Assembly: GCA_031266315.1 (NCBI GenBank)
Contig: JAISBG010000852.1
Coordinates: forward strand, 1-5,032
Reading direction: 5' to 3'
Source of the DNA: Planctomycetaceae bacterium
GTDB lineage: Bacteria; Planctomycetota; Planctomycetia; Pirellulales; Thermoguttaceae
DNA length: 5,032 nucleotides
The notes under the pieces are model-generated. The model was given only the letters and a program-made list of their open reading frames with translations. It searched no databases and was not told where the DNA came from. Of this stretch, positions 1 through 5,032 are shown in pieces. The position numbers were made by a program, and so were the translations under genes. Positions within the stretch are counted from its first letter, which is position 1, and each line of letters opens with the position of its first letter.

Positions 1-59
1 GGGAAAACTCCTAACAGGGGCGTAAAGAATTTAAACGGAAGAAAAACGCAACAAGAAAC

Positions 60-88
60 AACGTAACATGTTTCATAACTTTTGTCAA
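60..88 (-). promoter_or_regulatory. Possible leftward promoter near window edge
   Basis: Read on the minus strand there is an exact TTGACA (88 to 83), a 17-base spacer and TACGTT (65 to 60). The -10 box matches only 3 of 6 consensus positions but is preceded by TG one base upstream, as in extended -10 promoters. Farther left, the minus strand has AGGAG at 12 to 8, a possible ribosome binding site for a start codon just outside the window. Together these would fit a divergent gene beginning beyond the left edge. Weak evidence: such matches arise by chance in AT-rich DNA. Confidence 0.22.
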
Positions 89-122
89 GTATTTCACAAA
101 TTTTTTTCATGCGGAAAATTTG

Positions 123-382
123 ATTAAACTGTGTTAGAGTTGTATTTGGTATTTTTCAAGTATACCGTAGCCGGTATGGGCGGTAGGCTTCGCCCTTGAG
201 TAACCGCTTCACGTTGTTGCGCTTCCGTAATCAGCTTCGTGAATTTTAAAACGGCTTGAGTATAACTATTTTCTGGATTGATCCGAAACACCGAATAGCC
301 CGATAGGGCTATTCGGTGTTTCGGATCAATCCAGAAAATAGTTACTTGAAAAATACCCAATACAATCCTAACACAGTATAAT
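123..382. mobile_element. Long foldback (MITE-like) inverted repeat, interrupted
   Basis: The right arm (306-382, 77 bases) is the reverse complement of a left arm made of two pieces, 123-162 and 265-301. The inner 37-38 bp (264-301 against 306-343) is perfect, around the 4-base loop GATA (302-305). The outer 39 bp (123-161 against 344-382) has four mismatches, one of which would be a G-U pair in RNA. Without the 102-bp interruption the whole unit would be a 158-bp near-perfect palindrome. Its ends read ATTAAACTGTG and, on the other strand, ATTATACTGTG, so a TA lies at or near each boundary. That would fit a non-autonomous element mobilised by a Tc1/mariner (IS630-like) transposase, but no transposase is present here and this origin is inference. 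The palindrome itself is directly visible. It lies upstream of the lipoprotein gene and could act as a strong RNA hairpin if transcribed. Confidence 0.6.
163..262. mobile_element. 100-bp insertion inside the foldback arm
   Basis: The intact right arm predicts the uninterrupted left arm TTCAAGTAACTATT. The actual left arm reads TTCAAGTA, then 100 bases, then TAACTATT, so a TA is present on both sides (161-162 and 263-264), as expected for an insertion duplicating a TA target. The insert begins TACCGTAGCCG and its other end, reverse-complemented, begins TACTCAAGCCG. These agree at 8 of 11 positions, a possible degenerate terminal repeat. It contains a short GGGCG/CGCCC hairpin (178-182 with 191-195). 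It is open in one minus-strand frame across its whole length, but I recognise no protein. Alternatively the right arm may have lost the segment. Confidence 0.45.
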
Positions 383-475
383 AGATTACTTAAAACTGCC
401 CACTTTCTATTTGACCATTTTGGTCTGGTTTTAGCAACCACCGCTGTATGTTATCAATTAGCGTGAAAATACCTA

Positions 476-504
476 TTGACCATAACAAAAAAATATTTTA
501 TAGT
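476..504 (+). promoter_or_regulatory. Candidate sigma70-type promoter for the lipoprotein-ybeY pair
   Basis: TTGACC (476-481), a 17-base spacer and TATAGT (499-504) match the -35 and -10 consensus at 5 of 6 positions each. Transcription would start near 511, giving a leader of about 145 bases before the ATG at 655. A second, weaker candidate is an exact TTGACA at 577-582 with TGTCAT (4 of 6) at 600-605. No other strong candidate was noticed between the foldback element and the gene. This is a consensus match only. Confidence 0.45.
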
Positions 505-654
505 TTCTATCATATTGTCCCAAGTTGTTACTACTGACGAACCTGCCGGTAGCGCAATCTTAAATGATATTTTTCGTTGACAGCCCAATTTTATGAGGGT
601 GTCATCTGTTTTAACTTTTTGTTCATTATTTCCATTTTGTATTACAACGCAGCC

Positions 655-1488
655 ATGACGTTTCAAAGCCGGTTCTATTGGAAAAAATTTTTCTACGCTG
701 TTCTTTTTTTATTGTTGGTTGGTTGTTCCCCAACATCAACGCCTCAACAGGAAACACAACGGTTGCCAATGGAACCGTTACAAACAGAGTCGTTGCGAAC
801 GGAACCGCAGAAGTCGCAACCTTCTGCAATCAAACAACTTAAACTCGATCATACGGAAACCGGCGACGCCGACCTGAAAACAATTGTTGCCGAAAATCCC
901 AATCTCGTCGAACTCACTCTTACCGGCACAAAAATTACTGATGCCGGAATAATTCATTTGACGCAACTTAATAAATTGAAGAAAGTTCGGCTCAGTAAAA
1001 CGGCAATATCAAATGTTGCCGCTGAAAGTTTAGCAAAAATAACAACATTGGAAGATATTGATCTTAGCCAAACAGATTTCGGCAATATCGGACTTGGAAC
1101 ACTAAAGACGTTGCCGCGATTAAAACGCCTAAATCTTTATACAACAAAGGTTAATGACAACGGTTTGGATATTTTGAAAGATTTTGTGTCGGCAAAAACG
1201 ATCACTTGGCTGAACATTGACCAATGTCCATTGACTGATGCCGCAATTGCCAAATTAGTTCCGCTGGAAAATCTGGAATGGCTGCATCTTGGTAGAACGG
1301 AATTAACCGATTCCGGTCTTAACGATTTAGCGCAACTCAAAACTCTCAAAGAAGTTTCTATCACAAACACGAAAGTATCTCGTAACGGTGTTGATAAACT
1401 CAAAACCGCTCTGCCCGATTGCAAAATTAATGAAAATACCGTGAATAATGGAGAAAATGAGAAAAATAAAGGACAAAATGAAGAATAA
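655..1488 (+). CDS. Leucine-rich-repeat lipoprotein
   Basis: A 277-residue protein predicted to be exported and lipid-anchored. From the ATG at 655 the N-terminus is a lipoprotein signal: Lys10-Lys11, a hydrophobic stretch at about 12-22, and the lipobox L-V-G-C with the acylated Cys at residue 24. A Pro/Thr/Gln/Glu-rich linker follows (about 25-58), with small internal repetition (EPLQTESLRTEPQ). Residues about 59-265 form seven or eight leucine-rich repeats of roughly 24 residues, of the type LxxLxLxxTxITDxGLxxL, for example LVELTLTGTKITDAGIIHL and LEWLHLGRTELTDSGLNDL. Such repeats form a curved solenoid that usually binds proteins, and this subtype is very abundant in Planctomycetota. No enzymatic domain is present, so the partner is unknown. 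The frame stays open upstream to a TTG at 577, but that start would put 26 extra residues ahead of a good signal peptide, so 655 is preferred. No clear Shine-Dalgarno sequence precedes it. The 3' end abuts or overlaps ybeY. Confidence 0.85.
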   Translation: MTFQSRFYWKKFFYAVLFLLLVGCSPTSTPQQETQRLPMEPLQTESLRTEPQKSQPSAIKQLKLDHTETGDADLKTIVAENPNLVELTLTGTKITDAGIIHLTQLNKLKKVRLSKTAISNVAAESLAKITTLEDIDLSQTDFGNIGLGTLKTLPRLKRLNLYTTKVNDNGLDILKDFVSAKTITWLNIDQCPLTDAAIAKLVPLENLEWLHLGRTELTDSGLNDLAQLKTLKEVSITNTKVSRNGVDKLKTALPDCKINENTVNNGENEKNKGQNEE

Positions 1489-1990
1489 CATGTCGCATCA
1501 TAAAAAAAGTTCGATTCTGATCGAAATTCTCGATGAGCAGGAATATTTAGTCGTCAACCTCGACAAAATCAGGCTTATTTGCGAAAAAATTCTGGACGAC
1601 TTTACAATTCAAAACGGTAAACTCGGCGTCATTTTGGTCGATAACGATACAATCCAACAATATAACCGCGATTTTTTGCAACATGATTATCCAACCGATG
1701 TGATTAGTTTTCCTATTGTTGACCGCCGCCGCGAAGGATATCTCGAAGCGGAAATTCTGGTGTGTACACAAATTGCTCTGGATCGCGCCGGAGAATTTGG
1801 CTGGTTGCCGGAAGACGAGTTGTTGCTTTACATTGTTCATGGAATTTTACATCTTGTCGGTTTTGGCGACACAACTCCCGAAATCCGAACTGTAATGCAG
1901 CAAAAAGAACGCGAATATCTCGCCCAACTCGGAATTACCGTTCCCAAATGGAACCTCGACGATTGGGAAGAACCAATAAACGAAAATTAA
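1478..1990 (+). CDS. ybeY: Endoribonuclease YbeY (rRNA maturation factor)
   Basis: YbeY is a metal-dependent single-strand endoribonuclease needed for 16S rRNA 3'-end maturation and for 70S ribosome quality control in the cytoplasm. The family core is clear: NRDFLQHDYPTDVISF (residues 63-78 from this start), then EAEILVC, then the metal-site motif HGILHLVGFGD (121-131), followed by TTPEIRTVMQQKE. Length (170 residues) is normal. Two positions differ from the Escherichia coli type: the third metal ligand, usually His, is Asp131, and the Arg of the 'WRGKD' segment is Leu67. Both changes are, from memory, seen in other phyla, and the reading frame is intact, so I expect an active enzyme. The start is uncertain. 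ATG 1478 has AGGA four bases upstream and overlaps the lipoprotein gene by 11 bases. ATG 1490 lies just after that gene's stop and gives 166 residues. ATG 1457 and 1448 give longer overlaps. Translational coupling to the upstream gene is likely. Confidence 0.93.
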   Translation: MKNNMSHHKKSSILIEILDEQEYLVVNLDKIRLICEKILDDFTIQNGKLGVILVDNDTIQQYNRDFLQHDYPTDVISFPIVDRRREGYLEAEILVCTQIALDRAGEFGWLPEDELLLYIVHGILHLVGFGDTTPEIRTVMQQKEREYLAQLGITVPKWNLDDWEEPINEN

Positions 1991-2041
1991 AAAAAATGCA
2001 ATTTTTAACGCGAAACACACGAAAATGCACAAAAAAAGTGG

Positions 2042-2065
2042 GCGATCCTTTCGCTGAAAGGTCGC
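2042..2065. repeat. Intergenic hairpin A (AAAGGTCGC family)
   Basis: GCGA-T-CCTTT (2042-2051) pairs with AAAGGTCGC (2057-2065) in a 9-bp stem with one bulged T and a 5-base loop. It lies about 50 bases after the ybeY stop. No T-tract follows, so it is not a classical intrinsic terminator. It is a variant of hairpin C at 2152-2181. Confidence 0.6.
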
Positions 2066-2133
2066 GCCGGTTGAGTCGTTATTGACTCCAAAACGGAAAG
2101 AAATACAATTTGCCAACATTAAACTGATTCACC

Positions 2134-2151
2134 GTCGGCGAGTACGCCGAC
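2134..2151. repeat. Intergenic hairpin B (GTCGGCG/CGCCGAC)
   Basis: A perfect 7-bp GC-rich stem (2134-2140 with 2145-2151) around the loop AGTA. It directly abuts hairpin C, so the two could stack coaxially. This tandem arrangement resembles dispersed REP-like intergenic repeats, but copy number cannot be judged from one window. Confidence 0.6.
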
Positions 2152-2181
2152 GCGACCTTTTAGCAAATAGCAAAAGGTCGC
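2152..2181. repeat. Intergenic hairpin C (AAAGGTCGC family)
   Basis: GCGACCTTTT (2152-2161) pairs perfectly with AAAAGGTCGC (2172-2181) around a 10-base loop, AGCAAATAGC, which can itself close with two further GC pairs. It repeats the sequence of hairpin A. It lies 91 bases before the helicase start and is followed by AT-rich sequence to 2272 with no convincing Shine-Dalgarno sequence. No T-tract follows on either strand. Confidence 0.7.
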
Positions 2182-2272
2182 CCGCCTCATAATTACCGAC
2201 CTTTAAGACAGTTACAATAATATTCGTAACTTTTTTCATTACAATTACAACAAAACATTATTTATAATAACA

Positions 2273-4753
2273 ATGGCTCAGGAAAAAAAATCGAACGAAA
2301 ATAAAAGACGAAACAGTAAAAAGTCCGGCAGGCATTTTGGGAAACGGCGCGGAAATTTTGTCGATTCCTTCCGTTGGGGGTTCGTCAAAGATGAAGATCA
2401 GGAAGATGTTGGTACTGATGATGAGTTGTATTATGGTGAACCGGATGAGTCGGAGTCTGAAATTACGAAAAAACCGAACAAAAAAAGTTTCGGCAAACCG
2501 CAACAGTTACAGAAAACAATTGCGGAAACTCCAGAGGTAAAGAACACCGAATCAAAAATTCCGCCTGCCAAAACAGGGAAAAAACGAAACAAAAAAACTG
2601 CAAAAGTAAACCGGAACGATAAAATAGCGATTCTTCCAGATGTTGCGGAATTGCCGTTGTTCGACAGTGATGATGATGACGATTTAAATCTTCCGAGTTA
2701 CGGACGTACTCCGGTTCCGACCGACGAGGAATTAGCCCGTGCTGCTTTGTTACAAAAAGAGAACCCCAAACCCCGGACTGTCAGTCCGCCGCCTAAACCG
2801 GTAATATCTGCACCAACAAAACCGAATATTGTTCCGGTAACATTACCGGCTTCAAAAACTGTTCCGGTAAGACAGAAAAAAGAGCAAATGGTTTGGGACC
2901 CCGATAAACGGGAATATGTTCCGCTTATTATTCCTGAAAAAACACAGGATAAAATGTTGGACAAAAAAACGGAACAAAAATACACTCCGCAAGTTGACCG
3001 TCAATCTTTTCAAAAAAACAGGCAACCGAAAAAAGAACCGGCAAAAAAAGAATATTCGACAAACGAATCTATTTCTGAAACTAAATTATCGAAAACAAGT
3101 AATGCGGAACAAGAACCGGTTGCGGTTCGGAACAAGAAAAAACGTTTACGTAACAAAACAAAGACGCACCGCGAAATTTCCACTCCGTCTCAGGAATCAC
3201 GCACCGAAGAAACAAAGAAGACAACGGGAACACAAGATTTGACAACGAAAAATAAATCCCGTACAGAAAGTTGTGTAAAAAATAAAACAAAAACCAATGT
3301 AAAAACCGAAACGAAAACTGATTTCGGAAAAACGAATCCGCCGCCGCAATCCAAACTGCAAACCGGAAACGATTCTTTGGAGTTACAAAATCAGCGTGAA
3401 CGCCGTGAAAACCGGAATCGGGACATTTATCGTTCAATATCTCCGTCGGTATATTTGCATCGTGGTGAGATTCCGCCGTTGGTCGAGTCGAAAATTCCGG
3501 ATCCGGCGGATATTGAAGCGGAAGTCAGCGGGTTTGCCGAACTGGGAGTTTCCGAAACAACATTGGAGGCGTTAAAAATTGTCCGTTATTTAGAACCGAC
3601 CCCGATTCAATCCGGTGTTTTCAAACAAGTCAAAGCCGGTGCGGATGTTATGGGGCAGGCTCAAACGGGAACCGGTAAAACGGCGGCGTTTTGTATTCCG
3701 ATTATCGAAGGTGTCGAAGAATGTCCGCCGGGCAATGATCCTGTTGCGCTTATTCTTGTTCCGACGCGGGAACTTGCTGTTCAAGTTCGCGATGAAGCGG
3801 TTCGGCTTGCTTATGGACGTGATATTCGATTGACCGCTTGTTACGGCGGAAAGCCGCTCGGTAAACAAATCACAAGACTTCGTGAAGGTATTGATCTGAT
3901 TGTTGGAACACCGGGTCGGATTCTTGATTTAATAAACCGCCGCGCCCTTGTTCTGGATCAATTGCGATGGGTTGTTCTCGACGAAGCAGATCGAATGCTT
4001 GACATTGGTTTTCGTCCTGATATTGAAAAAATTCTGAAACGAACTCCGTCGGATCGTCGAACGTTGTTATTTAGCGCAACACTTCCGCCGCCGGTAATCC
4101 GTCTTGCGGAAAAATATATGAAATCGCCGGAAGTTCTCGATTTTTCCAATAAAAGTCTTGCGGTTGAAACGATTGAGCAATTTTATGTTACGGTTGATCC
4201 TGAACGAAAATTCGAGGCGTTGGTTTATTTACTTAACGAACAGCAGCCGAATCAGGCGATTATTTTTACCCGAACCAAACGCGGTGCAGACCGTTTGGCG
4301 AGACTTCTTGCCAAACAAGTGGACAGTCTGGCGGCAATACACGGTGATTTGGCACAAAGTGAACGTGATCGGGTGATGGGACAATTCCGTTCCGAAAAGT
4401 TACGGTATCTTGTCGCAACCGATGTGGTGGGACGCGGGATTGATGTATCGGGAATTTCTCACATTATCAATTACGATATTCCTGCTTTTTGCGACGATTA
4501 TATTCACCGTGTCGGGCGAACCGGACGAATGGGACGTGAAGGCGTTGCTTATACTTTTGTAACAGTACAGGAAGGTTCGGAATTGACGCGGATTGAAATG
4601 CGTATCGATAAACTCCTGAAACGGGCTGATTTGAAAGGGTTTGAATCATTTGCGAAACCAAGTGATCCCAACGCCGTTCCTGACGATGAAATATTGCCCG
4701 ACCCCAAACCGGTCTATGGAAAACCTGTACGAAAAATCCGTAGGGCATTATAA
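2273..4753 (+). CDS. DEAD-box RNA helicase with long disordered N-terminus
   Basis: An 826-residue ATP-dependent RNA helicase. The core (about 419-785) has every DEAD-box motif: Q motif (YLEPTPIQ, Gln446), I AQTGTGKT (463-470), Ia PTRELAVQ (497-504), GG (525-526), Ib TPGR (546-549), II DEAD (570-573), III SAT (601-603), IV IIFT (663-666), V ATDVVGRGID (715-724) and VI HRVGRTGR (745-752). It should be catalytically competent and belongs to the general RhlE/DeaD/SrmB group; I cannot assign a subfamily. The first 400 or so residues are low complexity: rich in Lys, Arg, Gln, Asn, Thr and Pro, with acidic patches at 40-62 and 131-137 and a proline-rich part near 165-195. Only short islands look ordered (about 207-220, containing VWDPDKREYVPL, and 386-400). 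The tail after motif VI is short, without a DbpA-type RNA-binding domain, and ends basic (KPVRKIRRAL). The ATG at 2273 is the only good start, as the next in-frame Met is residue 206. The leader is AT-rich with no Shine-Dalgarno. Likely roles are ribosome assembly, RNA decay or cold adaptation. Confidence 0.95.
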   Translation: MAQEKKSNENKRRNSKKSGRHFGKRRGNFVDSFRWGFVKDEDQEDVGTDDELYYGEPDESESEITKKPNKKSFGKPQQLQKTIAETPEVKNTESKIPPAKTGKKRNKKTAKVNRNDKIAILPDVAELPLFDSDDDDDLNLPSYGRTPVPTDEELARAALLQKENPKPRTVSPPPKPVISAPTKPNIVPVTLPASKTVPVRQKKEQMVWDPDKREYVPLIIPEKTQDKMLDKKTEQKYTPQVDRQSFQKNRQPKKEPAKKEYSTNESISETKLSKTSNAEQEPVAVRNKKKRLRNKTKTHREISTPSQESRTEETKKTTGTQDLTTKNKSRTESCVKNKTKTNVKTETKTDFGKTNPPPQSKLQTGNDSLELQNQRERRENRNRDIYRSISPSVYLHRGEIPPLVESKIPDPADIEAEVSGFAELGVSETTLEALKIVRYLEPTPIQSGVFKQVKAGADVMGQAQTGTGKTAAFCIPIIEGVEECPPGNDPVALILVPTRELAVQVRDEAVRLAYGRDIRLTACYGGKPLGKQITRLREGIDLIVGTPGRILDLINRRALVLDQLRWVVLDEADRMLDIGFRPDIEKILKRTPSDRRTLLFSATLPPPVIRLAEKYMKSPEVLDFSNKSLAVETIEQFYVTVDPERKFEALVYLLNEQQPNQAIIFTRTKRGADRLARLLAKQVDSLAAIHGDLAQSERDRVMGQFRSEKLRYLVATDVVGRGIDVSGISHIINYDIPAFCDDYIHRVGRTGRMGREGVAYTFVTVQEGSELTRIEMRIDKLLKRADLKGFESFAKPSDPNAVPDDEILPDPKPVYGKPVRKIRRAL

Positions 4754-4853
4754 TTTCTGTTCTCAAATTCCGAAACAATCAGGAAAAATAAATTGAAATA
4801 ATCCCAGACAAGTCAATCAAGGTTATAGACAGTAGGATTGCAAGTTTTCTTCC

Positions 4854-4923
4854 GCCCTGCAAGGGCACGTAACAACCCACCGCAACGCGGTGGGTTGTTA
4901 TGCACTGCCCCTAAAGGGCAGTG
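4854..4923. repeat. Cluster of three consecutive hairpins
   Basis: About 100 bases after the helicase stop three stem-loops follow one another: GCCCT/AGGGC (4854-4858 with 4862-4866, loop GCA); a 14-bp perfect stem (4870-4883 with 4887-4900, loop AAC) containing CAACCCACCGC; and CACTGCCC/GGGCAGTG (4903-4910 with 4916-4923, loop CTAAA). The middle stem is strong and symmetrical and could stop transcription from either side, but no T-tract follows any of them, so I do not call an intrinsic terminator. The compact multi-hairpin layout suggests a dispersed intergenic repeat or a small structured RNA. Confidence 0.65.
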
Positions 4924-5032
4924 GTTTCAAGTTAAGCGAATGAAGTTAAAAATAGGGAGTTTATCTGTAATATTAAATAAATTAAAAGGTTTGGTCAATT
5001 TTTGTATTTTTGCGAATATTTTTTGATTCGAT
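4924..5032. other. AT-rich intergenic tail, no gene recognised
   Basis: After the hairpin cluster the sequence is AT-rich with T-runs (around 5000-5025) and no open frame with protein-like composition or a recognisable family. It may be the upstream region of a gene beyond the right edge. I could not pick out a promoter with both boxes. Confidence 0.4.

Noticed and set aside
124..441. A 105-codon open frame on the minus strand
   Set aside because: It runs through both arms of the foldback palindrome and the nested insert and ends in the outer repeat. It matches no family I recognise, so it is most likely a by-product of the repeat. Kept only as a note on the insert's open frame.
577..654. 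Upstream TTG start for the lipoprotein gene
   Set aside because: It would add 26 residues with a second hydrophobic stretch before a complete lipoprotein signal. The TTGACA at this point also looks like a -35 box rather than a start codon.
454..666. A 70-codon open frame on the minus strand
   Set aside because: It overlaps the start and promoter region of the lipoprotein gene, has no recognisable domain and no supporting upstream signals.
2263..2268. Exact TATAAT just before the helicase ATG
   Set aside because: It is only 4 bases from the ATG, so transcription would begin inside the start codon region, and no -35 match exists at the proper distance. The next in-frame Met is residue 206, so it cannot serve the intact gene unless the start is leaderless.
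2834..2849. Perfect 7-bp inverted repeat CCGGTAA-CA-TTACCGG
   Set aside because: It lies inside the helicase coding region, where the common Pro/Val codons CCG and GTA/GTT make such short palindromes likely by chance.
2273..3500. N-terminal helicase region as a separate fused or horizontally acquired gene
   Set aside because: The frame is continuous, the composition shift is explained by Lys/Asn/Thr-rich low-complexity protein, and no domain boundary or second start is visible.
4870..4900. Intrinsic terminator after the helicase gene
   Set aside because: The stem is strong but is followed by TGCACTGCCCC, not a T-run, and lies 117 bases from the stop codon.

Overview
The window is 5 kb of AT-leaning bacterial DNA with three intact genes, all on the + strand: a small leucine-rich-repeat lipoprotein (655-1488), the rRNA-maturation endoribonuclease YbeY (about 1478-1990) and a DEAD-box RNA helicase with a very long disordered N-terminus (2273-4753). 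Three things suggest a low-GC member of the Planctomycetota or a neighbouring PVC group: LRR units of the type 'LxxLxLxxTxITDxGLxxL', near absence of Shine-Dalgarno sequences, and the YbeY sequence variant. This is inference; the YbeY variant also resembles Bacteroidota proteins, and no rRNA gene is present to settle it.

Layout. Bases 1-122 hold no convincing gene. There is a weak leftward promoter and an AGGAG at the very edge that could serve a gene starting outside the window. Bases 123-382 are a foldback element: two 77-bp arms around a 4-base loop, with the left arm split by a 102-bp insertion flanked by TA. Bases 383-654 contain no gene I can support, but include a good sigma70-type promoter (476-504) pointing at the lipoprotein gene. 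The lipoprotein and ybeY genes are packed together, with overlapping or directly abutting ends, and are probably co-transcribed. Bases 1991-2272 separate ybeY from the helicase gene and carry three hairpins. The two outer ones are variants of the same sequence and could also pair with each other. The helicase gene fills the next 2.5 kb. Bases 4754-5032 contain three consecutive hairpins (4854-4923) and then AT-rich sequence with no recognisable gene.

Functionally, YbeY (16S rRNA 3'-end maturation and ribosome quality control) and the DEAD-box helicase (RNA unwinding, often in ribosome assembly or RNA decay) both belong to RNA metabolism. Their adjacency is suggestive, but they are separated by a structured 282-bp gap and may be separate transcription units. 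No defence system, CRISPR array or tRNA/rRNA gene was seen. The most unusual content is the non-coding part: the interrupted foldback element and the two clusters of intergenic hairpins.
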